DNA of 61,684 nt from Acidobacteriota bacterium (GTDB taxonomy: Bacteria; Acidobacteriota; Thermoanaerobaculia; Thermoanaerobaculales; Sulfomarinibacteraceae): the NCBI GenBank assembly GCA_015493585.1, contig WGCW01000062.1, positions 1 through 61,684 on the forward strand. Direction: 5' to 3'. A program made the translations under genes and the position numbers. The first letter of the stretch is position 1; each line of letters starts with the position of its first letter. This document shows, piece by piece, positions 1 through 8,086 of this stretch. Below the pieces are notes generated by a model. It was not told the origin of the DNA, searched no databases, and saw only the letters and a program-made list of their open reading frames with translations.

Positions 1-177
1 CAATCGCCGCGTCGTCGCCCGCTCAGAGAGGGGAAACTCCCCACGGTGACCGGCAATCCGGCTGTGAATGTGGTACCACGCCGCTACCCCCGAAACCTTC
101 CAACGCGCAACTCTGGCCATATGCAACTCCCCTGCGTGAACTGGGAAACAGGGTAGCGGGGGCGGTGAGCGGCGTCA

Positions 178-209
178 AGTAATCAACAGTGTCCCCTTTT
201 TTCTTTTTC
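178..209 (-). repeat. Degenerate copy of dispersed GGGGACA repeat
   Basis: On the minus strand this reads an A/G-rich run followed by GGGGACACTGTTGATTACT, a variant of the GGGGACAGTGTTGAATATCC element found at 22924, 52240 and 52377. The rest of positions 1-284 holds no gene I can support. Confidence 0.5.
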
Positions 210-284
210 ACCAGGTAGTCCTCAGTTGATTCGGCAGGCCCACTGGATTGCTGACCCCCGTTGATCGCGAGGGAACGGCCCTGA

Positions 285-1862
285 TTACGATGGCGCTGGT
301 GGTAGGACGATTTCGAGCACCTTCGTCAAAGCCGCAAGATCGGACAGAGCAAGGTCCACCTCATCCCTAAGCTCTGCGGTACGTTCGTGGACAATGCAGA
401 CGCTCCCACAGCCCGCATCGCGAGCAGCCTCAAGGTCGTAGCGCGAATCACCGACGGCGAGACAGGCTTCGGGATCGACGCCGAGCCTCGAACAGGCCTC
501 CACAAGCGGCGCGCCGGACGGCTTGTACAAGCCGGAATCGCGAGTAAGCACCACGTCGAACGCCAGGCCGAACTTCTCGAGCAAGATCGACGTGTTGGCC
601 CATGTGTTGTTCGTGACGAGTGCGGTGCCAAACCGCCGAGCGGCGAGCGCGGCAAGCAGGTCATGAACGCCCGGCTTGAGTGTCGCGCGTTGCGTTGCGT
701 CGCGTTCGATCGCCTCGAGCTCAGCCCAGGCCCGCTGCCGCTTGCCGGCGGGAAGCGCCTCGATGCCATCGATGAGCGAAGGCCCCTCCACTCCAAGCGC
801 GCGGCGGATCGCCGGCCAATCGTACGGTGAATCGATCAAGGTACCGTCCATGTCAAAGAGGACGGCACGGATCCCATCGAGCGCATCCGCGCGGAGGATC
901 TCGTCTCGTGGGAACCGGGGAACGGTTGCACACCCAGGTTGCCCCTCCCGTGCCTCCCCGATCCATGCGAGAGGCACACCGAGCCGGGTCAGGACAGCCT
1001 CCACCTCCGGCTTCGAGGACTGGCAGCACCCGATCAGCAACCCGCCAGAACCGATCAGCCCAAGCGGATCCATACCGAAAAGACGGCAGACATGCCGGGT
1101 ACTCTCCAAGATCGGGATGGCGCCAGGATCGGCGTCGATGGCACAGCCTGAGGCCGCACCCAGCTCATGGAGCGCCTCGCCCACGCCACCTTCCGTAACG
1201 TCGTGGAGCGCCACAACTCCCGGAACAGCCGCCAACGCCAGCGCCGGCTCAACCACGGAGATCCAGTCGGCTTCCAGGATCGCGTTGACCTGGGTCAACT
1301 CCTCGACGGGAACGGGCGAGGCAACCCGTTCGCCGAACCGTGCCAGGAGGATTGCGGTTCCCTCGAGCCCGGCCCACCCGGCAAAACCAACGTGATCCCC
1401 GGGAGCCAGACCGCCCGTCACGATGGCGCGTTCCTGCACCGGTCCAAGCATCGTTCCAACGATCACGCCGTGGCTAAGACCCGGGGTCACCTCGGTGTGA
1501 CCGCCGATCAGTGTCACGCCGAGCTGCTGGCACGCCGCAACGATCTCGTCGAGCAGTGCGCCAATGGAGGCCTCATCCGCCTCGCCGGGCGCGATCAACA
1601 TCACGACGGTCATCAGTGTTGGCCGGGCACCGCGTACCGCGATGTCGTTGGCGTTGACCTGAACGGTGAGCCGGCCCGCGTCGTGGCTGGTGAAGGAAAC
1701 CGGATCGGAAGCCACGGCCCAGAGCTGGCCGCCGATACGAACCAGCGCTGCATCCTCTCCGCACGCGGGCCCTAGCTCGACCTCCGGCGGCATCACACTG
1801 GCGAGGTGGCGGGAGATGAGCTCCCACGGTACCTTGCCCGGCGGCAACCGCCGTTCCCTCAC
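285..1862 (-). CDS. AIR synthase-like / HAD phosphatase fusion protein
   Basis: A 525-residue two-domain protein. Residues about 1-325 look like the AIR synthase (PurM/ThiL/HypE/SelD) superfamily: GPACGEDAAL (31-40), VNANDIAVRGARP (69-81) and LIGGHTEV (118-125) sit where that family binds ATP and phosphate. Residues about 331-525 are a HAD hydrolase of phosphoglycolate-phosphatase type: FDMDGTLIDS (336-345) carries the two catalytic aspartates, LVTNNT gives motif II, KPSG the motif III lysine and VGDSRYDLEAARDAG motif IV. The GTG start overlaps the stop of the upstream dehydrogenase gene by four bases (GTGA), so the two are probably translated together. Substrates of both halves are unknown; one domain may make a phosphorylated intermediate that the other handles, but that is inference. 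It lacks the Cys/Sec motif of SelD and the C-terminal Cys of HypE. Confidence 0.85.
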   Translation of the reverse strand: MRERRLPPGKVPWELISRHLASVMPPEVELGPACGEDAALVRIGGQLWAVASDPVSFTSHDAGRLTVQVNANDIAVRGARPTLMTVVMLIAPGEADEASIGALLDEIVAACQQLGVTLIGGHTEVTPGLSHGVIVGTMLGPVQERAIVTGGLAPGDHVGFAGWAGLEGTAILLARFGERVASPVPVEELTQVNAILEADWISVVEPALALAAVPGVVALHDVTEGGVGEALHELGAASGCAIDADPGAIPILESTRHVCRLFGMDPLGLIGSGGLLIGCCQSSKPEVEAVLTRLGVPLAWIGEAREGQPGCATVPRFPRDEILRADALDGIRAVLFDMDGTLIDSPYDWPAIRRALGVEGPSLIDGIEALPAGKRQRAWAELEAIERDATQRATLKPGVHDLLAALAARRFGTALVTNNTWANTSILLEKFGLAFDVVLTRDSGLYKPSGAPLVEACSRLGVDPEACLAVGDSRYDLEAARDAGCGSVCIVHERTAELRDEVDLALSDLAALTKVLEIVLPPAPS

Positions 1863-2872
1863 CGGTCGACGATCCGCACGACGGCATTGGCCGCCTTGAG
1901 CTGGCCGTGGCGCAGCCGGATCATCGCCTCTGGCAGATCCTCGAAGGCGAATACCTCGGCGCCCAACGCAAGATCGACGTGAGCCGCCAGCTCGAGCAGC
2001 TCCGCGGCATCGCGCCGATTGACGTTGTAGAGAGTGCGAATGTCTCTGCCCCAGAGGTTGCGTGAGTAATCGGCAATTTCAATGGGAGTCATGGCAACGG
2101 GCGCGAGAACTAACGTTCCACCAATCACGACGTCCCTCAGTGCCAGCTCAACGAGCTGACCGGCCGGCGGAAAGATCACGGAGGCGTCGAGCGTCACCGG
2201 CATCCCGGACTCGGCGGCGTTCCCAGCCCAGGCGGCACCGTGCTCCCGTGCACGCCGAAGGTTGTGCTCCGAGCGGCTCGAGACATAGACCTCGATGCCG
2301 AGATGGCGGGCAACCCGCAGGAGCGAGTCCGCCGTCGGCCCAAATCCGTACAGTCCCAACCGGTCGCCGACCCGCGCACCGGTCAGCCTGAATGCACAGT
2401 GACCGGCGACGCCCGGGCACATCAGCGGCGCCAGCTCCTCGATCGGCAACGGCACGTCTTTGAGAGCCAAGGCGGCATCGGCATCGGCGATCGTATATTC
2501 GGCAAAACCCCCGTCGAGATCCCAGCCAGTTGCCAGGAATTCGGGGCAGTAGTTTTCCCGGCCGGAGCGGCAGAAACGGCACGAGCCACAGGTGCGTCCC
2601 AGCCAGGTGACGCCGACCGGATCTCCCTCCTTCCAGCGGTTCACCTCTTCGCCGACGGCATCGATGACGCCGACAATCTCGTGGCCAAGGATGACCGGAG
2701 ACCGGTGGAGCGGCAGATCTCCTTCGGCGATGTGGACATCGGTGCGGCAGACCCCACACGCGAGCACGCGAATGCGCACTTGACGCGGTCCCGGAGCTGG
2801 ATCCGGCAGCTCAACCAGTTGGAGCGGCTTCTCGTCGATGGGTGCCTGATGATCGAGGATCCAAGCTTTCAT
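1859..2872 (-). CDS. Zinc-dependent alcohol dehydrogenase
   Basis: A 337-residue medium-chain dehydrogenase/reductase. ACGVCRTDVH (38-47) supplies the catalytic-zinc cysteine and GHE (63-65) the catalytic-site histidine and glutamate. CGSCRFCRSGRENYC (95-109) is the four-cysteine structural zinc lobe. A Rossmann segment with YGFGPTAD replaces the more usual GxGxxG. It likely oxidises or reduces an alcohol/aldehyde pair with NAD(P)(H) in the cytoplasm; the substrate cannot be told from sequence. A GGAGG site precedes the ATG, and the gene lies 12 bases after nnrD/E and overlaps the AIR/HAD gene, so all three look like one operon. Confidence 0.9.
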   Translation of the reverse strand: MKAWILDHQAPIDEKPLQLVELPDPAPGPRQVRIRVLACGVCRTDVHIAEGDLPLHRSPVILGHEIVGVIDAVGEEVNRWKEGDPVGVTWLGRTCGSCRFCRSGRENYCPEFLATGWDLDGGFAEYTIADADAALALKDVPLPIEELAPLMCPGVAGHCAFRLTGARVGDRLGLYGFGPTADSLLRVARHLGIEVYVSSRSEHNLRRAREHGAAWAGNAAESGMPVTLDASVIFPPAGQLVELALRDVVIGGTLVLAPVAMTPIEIADYSRNLWGRDIRTLYNVNRRDAAELLELAAHVDLALGAEVFAFEDLPEAMIRLRHGQLKAANAVVRIVDR

Positions 2873-2884
2873 GGTGTCCTCCCG

Positions 2885-4459
2885 TCACACGACGCGGGCC
2901 GCGCCGCAGGCATCGGCCGTGAGCTCTTCATATCCGGTCCGGTAGGACGCAACCGCCCGCGGCAGCGTTTCCAGCACCGTCCGGGCGGTCACCCCGTCAG
3001 CGCCGGACGCCCCGGCCGCAAGATCGCCGGCCAGACCGTGGAGAAAGACGCCGGCCTTGACCGCTGCCTCAACGTCGAGTCCGAGACCGGACATCGCGGC
3101 GATCGTACCTGTCAGCACGTCGCCGGAGCCTGCGGTTGCCAGGGCCGAGTTTCCGCTGACGTTGATGAACACGCGGCCATCCGGCGTCCCGATCAGCGAG
3201 TGCGCGCCTTTGAGTACGATAAAAGCATCCAGGCCCGCGGTCGTTTCCTGGAGGATCGGGATTGGATCCGCCGCGATGTCGGCGATGGTTCGGCCGGTCA
3301 GCCGGGCCATCTCGCCGAGGTGTGGCGTCAGGATCGTAGGAGCCGTCCGCCTCAGGACGATGTCGGTTTCCATGGCGATGGCAGTCAATCCGTCTCCATC
3401 CATTAACAACGGTCGCTCGACAGACTGTACCAGGCGGCGAGCCAACTGCTGCGTTTCATCGTCGAGCGAAAGACCGGGACCGACCACGACAAAATCGACC
3501 TTTTGCGCAAGCTGGACCAGCCCATCAAAGCCCTCGAGAGAGAGCGTACCGGCAAGCGTCTCCGGCTGCGGTGCGTAGACAATCTCGGGCGCGATCGCGG
3601 CCAAGTGCGGCACAACCGACCGCGGTGCGGCGAGCCGGGCGTACCCTCCACCGGCCTTGAGCATCGCCAACGCCGAAAAGGCAGGAGCCCCGAAGTAGCC
3701 CGAAGCGCCCGCAACAAACAGCGCATCTCCAAAGCTCCCCTTGTGCCCATCGGGACGGCGTGGCGGCAATGGCGCCGGCTGATTGATCTCCACGGTCACC
3801 TCGTCCCTGCCGGAAAGCTGTGGCGGGAACGAGATCCGGCACACGAAGAGGCGGCCACCCCATGCCGCTCCGGGATAGAGCAGGTTACCCCGCTTCGGGG
3901 CACCAAACGTCACTGTGAAATCTGCCTTGATCGCCGTCCCCCAGATACGGCCGGTGTTGCCGTCGACACCCGATGGAATATCGATGGCGACGACCGGCTT
4001 GCCCGAAGCGTTGACCGCTTCAATGACCTCGCGGTAGACCCCACCAACCTCGCGGCTGATCCCGGTCCCGAGCATGGCATCAACGATCACATCGCAGCGG
4101 CCAATGGCGTCTCGAATCCCCTCGACCGGCGGTTTGACCGCCAGTGACAGCCCGGCCTTCTCCACCATGGCGAGATGAAGGCGCGGCGCATCGTCGTACT
4201 TCGATGGGTCGCTGAGCAACAGAACCTGAACCTGGCCGCCCGAGGAATTGAGCTTCCGGGCCGTCACGAGCCCATCCCCTCCGTTATGGCCGCCACCTGC
4301 CAAGATGAGAAACCGTTTCCCGGCCACTCCTAGCTCGGAGAGGATCACGAAGTACACGGCCTCACCTGCGTTTTCCATCAGGATCTCTCCGGGGATGCCG
4401 TACGTCCCGATCGCTGTCCGGTCCATCGCCCGCATCTCTTCGACAGTACAGACCTTCAT
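2885..4459 (-). CDS. nnrDE: Bifunctional NAD(P)HX epimerase / ADP-dependent NAD(P)HX dehydratase
   Basis: A 524-residue metabolite-repair enzyme. The N-terminal half (about 1-215) is the NAD(P)HX epimerase (YjeF_N), with AGGGHNGGDG at 54-63. The C-terminal half (about 225-510) is the ribokinase-fold ADP-dependent (S)-NAD(P)HX dehydratase, with GHKGSFGDALFVAGA near its start and NSALATAGSGDVLTG (437-451) at the nucleotide site. Together they return hydrated NADH/NADPH to the active cofactor. I chose the ATG at 4459 rather than the in-frame GTG 18 bases upstream because GGGGAGGT, an ideal ribosome-binding site, lies between them and overlaps that GTG. First gene of a three-gene operon with a dehydrogenase, a sensible context for cofactor repair. 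Confidence 0.95.
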   Translation of the reverse strand: MKVCTVEEMRAMDRTAIGTYGIPGEILMENAGEAVYFVILSELGVAGKRFLILAGGGHNGGDGLVTARKLNSSGGQVQVLLLSDPSKYDDAPRLHLAMVEKAGLSLAVKPPVEGIRDAIGRCDVIVDAMLGTGISREVGGVYREVIEAVNASGKPVVAIDIPSGVDGNTGRIWGTAIKADFTVTFGAPKRGNLLYPGAAWGGRLFVCRISFPPQLSGRDEVTVEINQPAPLPPRRPDGHKGSFGDALFVAGASGYFGAPAFSALAMLKAGGGYARLAAPRSVVPHLAAIAPEIVYAPQPETLAGTLSLEGFDGLVQLAQKVDFVVVGPGLSLDDETQQLARRLVQSVERPLLMDGDGLTAIAMETDIVLRRTAPTILTPHLGEMARLTGRTIADIAADPIPILQETTAGLDAFIVLKGAHSLIGTPDGRVFINVSGNSALATAGSGDVLTGTIAAMSGLGLDVEAAVKAGVFLHGLAGDLAAGASGADGVTARTVLETLPRAVASYRTGYEELTADACGAARVV

Positions 4460-4656
4460 GTTCCACCTCCCCACCACTCTATCCTCGCACCTTTTGCAAG
4501 ACCCACCAAGCCCCGCAGCATGGTGAGCGGAACGTGCTGGTCCTCAGTCTGGGCCGAAAGCAACGAACGCGGGGAACGTCGCAGGCGTCGCCGCCGGGAG
4601 AAACGCCGCAATGGCGCACGGATTCATGCTCGCAGCAGGAGACCGGGCCAGCCCCA

Positions 4657-4680
4657 CGCCTGGAGGCCGGCCTCCAGGCG
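4657..4680. other. 24-bp perfect palindrome
   Basis: CGCCTGGAGGCC is followed directly by its exact reverse complement. It lies just downstream, in the sense of the minus-strand RRM gene, of that gene's terminator and upstream of nnrD/E. It may form an extra hairpin in RNA or be a dimeric-protein site. Confidence 0.6.
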
Positions 4681-4685
4681 ACATC

Positions 4686-4715
4686 AAAAAACCCCCTCCG
4701 CGAGGAGGGGGTTTT
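4686..4715 (-). terminator. Rho-independent terminator of the RRM gene
   Basis: An 8-bp all-matching stem (CCCCCTCC / GGAGGGGG) with a 4-base loop is followed on the minus strand by TTTTTT. It lies about 20 bases after the RRM stop. The plus-strand side also has four T's, so weak two-way action is possible. Confidence 0.85.
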
Positions 4716-4734
4716 GGATCCGTTGAATCCGGTT

Positions 4735-5025
4735 TTACCAGCGCTGGCGGTTACCGCCGCGGCTGCCACCGCGGTCGTTGCGCTCCTGCGCCTCGTTGAC
4801 ACGAATCTCGCGGCCGTCGAGCTCAGCGCCGTTGAGAGCTGCACTGGCCTTCGTAGCGGACTCGGAGTCAGCAAACGTCACGAAACCGAAGCCGCGCGAA
4901 CGGCCGCTGTCCCGGTCGGTGATCACCTTGGCCTCGGTCACCTCTCCATGCTTGGAAAAGGCGTCGTACAGCCCGGCGTCAGTGGTGTTCCAGCTCAGAT
5001 TACCAACAAACAACTTATTACCCAT
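4735..5025 (-). CDS. RRM-domain RNA-binding protein
   Basis: A 96-residue single-RRM protein of the bacterial glycine-rich RNA-binding type. KLFVGNLSW (4-12) is RNP2 and RGFGFVTF (44-51) is RNP1, with the aromatic residues that stack on RNA bases. After the RRM (about 4-80) comes a short Gly/Arg-rich tail (DRGGSRGGNRQRW). In cyanobacteria and other phyla such proteins are often cold- or stress-induced and act on mRNA. The gene is monocistronic: promoter at 5158-5185, a leader of about 125 bases, and a terminator at 4686-4715. A long leader ahead of a small RNA-binding protein suggests control at RNA level, possibly by its own product. Confidence 0.93.
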   Translation of the reverse strand: MGNKLFVGNLSWNTTDAGLYDAFSKHGEVTEAKVITDRDSGRSRGFGFVTFADSESATKASAALNGAELDGREIRVNEAQERNDRGGSRGGNRQRW

Positions 5026-5151
5026 AACTCTCTCTTCTCTCCTTGCCTCGCCAACTCATTTGCGTAAGTGGGAAGCCGTCTCAAAGGTCGCGATGAACGG
5101 TGGCCCGTCCATTCGTCGTTTGCTCCGCCCCAGCGGCGTGAGCTCCAAGGA
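5026..5151 (-). promoter_or_regulatory. Structured 5' leader of the RRM gene
   Basis: Between the predicted transcript start (about 5151) and the ATG, the minus-strand RNA can form at least two hairpins: CCGC-UGGG-GCGG, and GAAUGG with CCGUUC around an 8-base loop. The start codon is preceded by a purine-rich AGGAGAGAAGAGAG tract. No protein-like reading frame is convincing here. The call as a cis-regulatory leader rests on its length, pairing and the identity of the gene. Confidence 0.45.
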
Positions 5152-5157
5152 GGCTTA

Positions 5158-5185
5158 AGCATACAGGAATTTCTTTGGAATGCAA
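5158..5185 (-). promoter_or_regulatory. Sigma-70 promoter of the RRM gene
   Basis: On the minus strand TTGCAT (5185-5180), a 16-base spacer and TATGCT (5163-5158) match -35 and -10 elements. Transcription would start near 5151. Confidence 0.6.
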
Positions 5186-5276
5186 GGCCTTCCGCAGATC
5201 GGCTCGTTGGCCGCCCAAAAAACGCCCCGGAAACGAAACCGCGAACCGCCGGCCGGCCCCAGCACGGGGCGTCCCG

Positions 5277-5285
5277 TGGTAGGCT
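5277..5285 (+). promoter_or_regulatory. Extended -10 element, leaderless start at 5292
   Basis: TGGTAGGCT is a TGn-extended -10 hexamer ending exactly six bases before the GTG of the PpiC lipoprotein gene. The predicted transcript start falls on the start codon. Confidence 0.45.
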
Positions 5286-5291
5286 GCACAG

Positions 5292-6158
5292 GTGAGACGA
5301 TTTGGGACATCCGTCGCGCTGATTGCCGGCATGATTACCGTCGGGCTGACCGGCGCGTGCCGGTCGAAGCCGCCCGTCAATGTGATCGCAACCGTCGGTG
5401 ATCACCAGGTCCAGATCAAGGCGTTTCAAGGGTACCTCGCGTACGTGCTCGAGAAACCATGGCAATCCGTCGACGGACGTCTGGCAAGCGAGCTCCTGGA
5501 TCAGTTCCTGGATCAAGAAGTCATTGCAGCAGCGGCCAGGCTCCACAAGAGAATGGCTATTCCCGTTGAACCCGCTGCCAGATCGGCCATGGTGCGCGGG
5601 CTCCTCGATCATGTATGTGGTCCGGCTCCCACCCCATCTCCCGTGCTCGTCGAGAGCGAGACCGCCCGCCGGATGCGGCACGTGGAACCGGAGCGGGTTC
5701 GTGTCCGCCAGATGCTTCTTCCCACGCGAGCCCAGGCATTGGCCGCTGAGAAGCGGCTCCACGCCGGGGAAGATTTCATCGCGGTCTCCCGAACGATGAG
5801 CCTGGCGCCCAACGCGTCAGACGGCGGCAACCTCGGCATCATCGCCCGGGGTACGTTGCCGCCGGAGCTCGAAAAAGTCGTCTTTGCCCTCTCCCCAAAG
5901 GAAATTTCGAAGCCGGTACGAAGTCCCTCCGGGTATCACATCTTTCAGGTACTGGAAAAGATTCCGGCCGGCCCTCCCGACCGCCGCGCAACCGAGGCGC
6001 AGGTCCGCCAGGATTTGACAATCCAGTTGAGAGAGCGTCATATGCGCGCCTGTGTCGATCGGATGGCCAGTCAGCTCGGGGTACACGTTTTTCAGAGCCA
6101 CCTGTGGTTTCACTACAGTGGGCGTTATGCGGAGGAACAACATGAGGCAAAGAAGTAA
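5292..6158 (+). CDS. PpiC-type peptidyl-prolyl isomerase lipoprotein
   Basis: A 288-residue PrsA/PpiC-like protein. The N terminus has two arginines, a hydrophobic stretch and the lipobox LTGAC with Cys23, so it is probably a lipoprotein facing the periplasm. The parvulin rotamase domain is about residues 130-235: RVRQMLLPTRAQALAAEKRL, a DGGNLGIIARGTLPPELEK segment and PVRSPSGYHIFQVLEK are its typical strands. It would assist folding of exported proteins. It overlaps the next chaperone gene by 17 bases. The GTG start has no ribosome-binding site but sits directly after a -10-like element (see 5277-5285). Confidence 0.88.
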   Translation: MRRFGTSVALIAGMITVGLTGACRSKPPVNVIATVGDHQVQIKAFQGYLAYVLEKPWQSVDGRLASELLDQFLDQEVIAAAARLHKRMAIPVEPAARSAMVRGLLDHVCGPAPTPSPVLVESETARRMRHVEPERVRVRQMLLPTRAQALAAEKRLHAGEDFIAVSRTMSLAPNASDGGNLGIIARGTLPPELEKVVFALSPKEISKPVRSPSGYHIFQVLEKIPAGPPDRRATEAQVRQDLTIQLRERHMRACVDRMASQLGVHVFQSHLWFHYSGRYAEEQHEAKK

Positions 6159-7125
6159 GATCGTGACGCTGGCCATTGTGGCCCTCCTGACGGCAGCCGT
6201 TACAGTGGCGGGCCAGAAGGTGCTCGTCGAAGGGATCCTGGCCCGGGTCAACGACCGGATCATTACGATCAGCGATTTCAAAAAGAGGCTAGCTCAGGAG
6301 GTTGCACAGCTCCCCAAGAGGCTCACGCCCAAAGAATTCGATACGTTCGCCCATAAGCTCTTCGACTCGATGGTGGAGCAGGACATCCTTCTTGAGCGGG
6401 CCGCTGAGAAGAAGCTCACCGTTGACAAGAAGGACGTTGACCGGGCAATTGAGGCGCTCAAGAAGCGCAACCACCTGACGAGCGATCAGGCATTCAAGGA
6501 GGCTCTCAAGAGCGCAGGCTTGACGGAAGCGATGCTGCGCGAACGATACCGGGAAAACATGCTTGCCCAACGAGTACTCCAGTCGGAGATCAAGCCGAGC
6601 CAAATTACCACCGAGGAGTTGAAGCAGATCTACAAGAAGGAAAAGGACAAGTGGCGGCGTCCCGAGAAGGTCCATCTCGAACAACTCTTCTTCCCAGTTT
6701 CAGACAGCGCGAAGAATCGTCAGGAAGAGCTCAACCGCGTCCAGGGGCTGGTCACACGGGTCCGCCACGGTGCGGATCTCAAGGCCGAGGCGACCCTGGC
6801 CGGTGTGGCCATTCAAGATCTCGGCGAGATTCCGGTGTCGGATCTCCGCGCCCAGGTCCGGGATGCGCTGGAAGGGCTGAAGAACGGCCAGATTACGGAC
6901 CCGATCTCGACGGCGGGAGGTTTTCAGATCATCCGGCTGGTCAAACGGACGCCGGCCGGCTACCAACCGTTCGACCAAGTCGAGGAACAGATTCGGCGGG
7001 AGGTCTCCCAAAAGAAGTACAAGGAGCAGACCGACGGGTTGATCGAGAGCCTGAAGAAGCAGTACCTGGTCGAAGTTCATGAGGATCTTCTGGAAAAGGT
7101 GCTCAAAGGCGAGACCGATGGCTGA
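6142..7125 (+). CDS. SurA-like periplasmic chaperone/peptidyl-prolyl isomerase
   Basis: A 327-residue exported chaperone. After a cleavable signal (basic MRQR, hydrophobic core, AGQ), VEGILARVNDRIITISDFKK is the hallmark start of SurA-type N-terminal domains, followed by a helical region to about 170 and a parvulin domain at about 175-275 (EKVHLEQLFFPV, ISTAGGFQIIRLVKR). Likely role: escorting outer-membrane proteins, which fits the large barrel and secretin encoded in this window. Start at 6142 chosen because GGAGG lies six bases upstream; an in-frame ATG 15 bases earlier lacks this. It overlaps both neighbours, so the three-gene run 5292-8086 is one transcription unit. Confidence 0.88.
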   Translation: MRQRSKIVTLAIVALLTAAVTVAGQKVLVEGILARVNDRIITISDFKKRLAQEVAQLPKRLTPKEFDTFAHKLFDSMVEQDILLERAAEKKLTVDKKDVDRAIEALKKRNHLTSDQAFKEALKSAGLTEAMLRERYRENMLAQRVLQSEIKPSQITTEELKQIYKKEKDKWRRPEKVHLEQLFFPVSDSAKNRQEELNRVQGLVTRVRHGADLKAEATLAGVAIQDLGEIPVSDLRAQVRDALEGLKNGQITDPISTAGGFQIIRLVKRTPAGYQPFDQVEEQIRREVSQKKYKEQTDGLIESLKKQYLVEVHEDLLEKVLKGETDG

Positions 7126-8086
7126 GACACGCCTCTGGATCAAGGACCTTCGCCCGGGGAACGAGGTTTCCGAATCGTATGCGGTCCGCTCGGCCGATGT
7201 ACGCAAACGGCGTGGCGGCGGGAACTATCTCGCCCTGACCCTCGCCGACCGGACGGGGCAGGTCGCCGGGCTCGTGTGGGAAGGTGTGGACCGGATCGCA
7301 TCCGTGTGCCGGCCTGGGCGTGTCGTGCGCATCAAGGGACAGGTGCAACGCTACAATCAGCGGCTCCAGATCGTGATTCGCAGTGCGGAGCTCGTTCCCC
7401 AGGAGAAAATCGACGAGAGCGTCTACGTGCGAGCCTCGGAGATTGATCCGAACCTCCTTTGGGAGAGGCTGATGGGGCTGATCGAACACGTCAGCGATGA
7501 GCACCTGCGCCAGCTGCTCTACCGGATCTTCCAGGATCCTGATGTCGTTCAGCGGTTCCGTATCGCGCCGGCTGCTCGCTCGATGCACCATGCCTTCCGG
7601 TCGGGCCTGCTTGAGCACACCGTCTCGATGACGACGGCGGCCAAGACCCTCGCGGGGCACTACCGGCTGAACCAGGACCTCGTGACGGCCGGCGCGCTGC
7701 TCCACGATCTTGGAAAGATCTGGGAGCTGGAGTTGGGCCCCTCGATCGAATACACGGACGACGGCCGCCTCCTCGGACATCTCCCCATGGAGGTCCTGTA
7801 CGTTGAGAAGAAAATTGGGGAGCTCGCATCGTTTCCTCACGAGACGCGGCGCCAGCTCCTGCACATCCTGCTCGCTCACCATGGCGAGTACGCGTTCGGC
7901 TCACCACGCCGTCCCAAGACGCCAGAGGCGTTGCTCATTCACATGATCGATAACCTCGATGCCAAGATCTCCGGCATGCTCCAGGCCATCCACGACGGCG
8001 GCGAGACCCAGGAGGCTTGGACCGCCTACTCGCCGATACTTGAGCGCTATATCTACCGCCGGCGATTGGATGATGAGGACGAGTGA
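7118..8086 (+). CDS. YhaM-like 3'-5' exoribonuclease (OB fold plus HD domain)
   Basis: A 322-residue protein. Residues 1-95 form an OB-type nucleic-acid-binding fold (VRSADVRKRRGGGNYLALTL, RVVRIKGQVQRYN). Residues about 150-300 are an HD metal-dependent domain: H167, H196-D197 in LLHDLGK, then LLAHHGEYAFGSP and IDNLDAKI, a signature of the YhaM family. YhaM of Bacillus degrades RNA and single-stranded DNA from the 3' end. The ATG at 7118 overlaps the SurA stop by eight bases; an in-frame ATG at 7079 lies inside surA and is less likely. Its 3' end overlaps the convergent selenoprotein gene by 34 bases. Confidence 0.9.
   Translation: MAETRLWIKDLRPGNEVSESYAVRSADVRKRRGGGNYLALTLADRTGQVAGLVWEGVDRIASVCRPGRVVRIKGQVQRYNQRLQIVIRSAELVPQEKIDESVYVRASEIDPNLLWERLMGLIEHVSDEHLRQLLYRIFQDPDVVQRFRIAPAARSMHHAFRSGLLEHTVSMTTAAKTLAGHYRLNQDLVTAGALLHDLGKIWELELGPSIEYTDDGRLLGHLPMEVLYVEKKIGELASFPHETRRQLLHILLAHHGEYAFGSPRRPKTPEALLIHMIDNLDAKISGMLQAIHDGGETQEAWTAYSPILERYIYRRRLDDEDE

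Noticed and set aside
23-211. Short minus-strand open frame (62 codons) at the window start
   Set aside because: Its first codons translate the dispersed GGGGACA repeat and the rest has no protein-like pattern.
4735-5151. Cold-shock CspA-type gene
   Set aside because: The protein has RNP1/RNP2 of an RRM, not the cold-shock fold, although the long leader looks similar.
5068-5295. Plus-strand frame of 75 codons upstream of the PpiC gene
   Set aside because: It lies opposite the RRM leader and promoter, has no ribosome-binding site and no recognisable domain.
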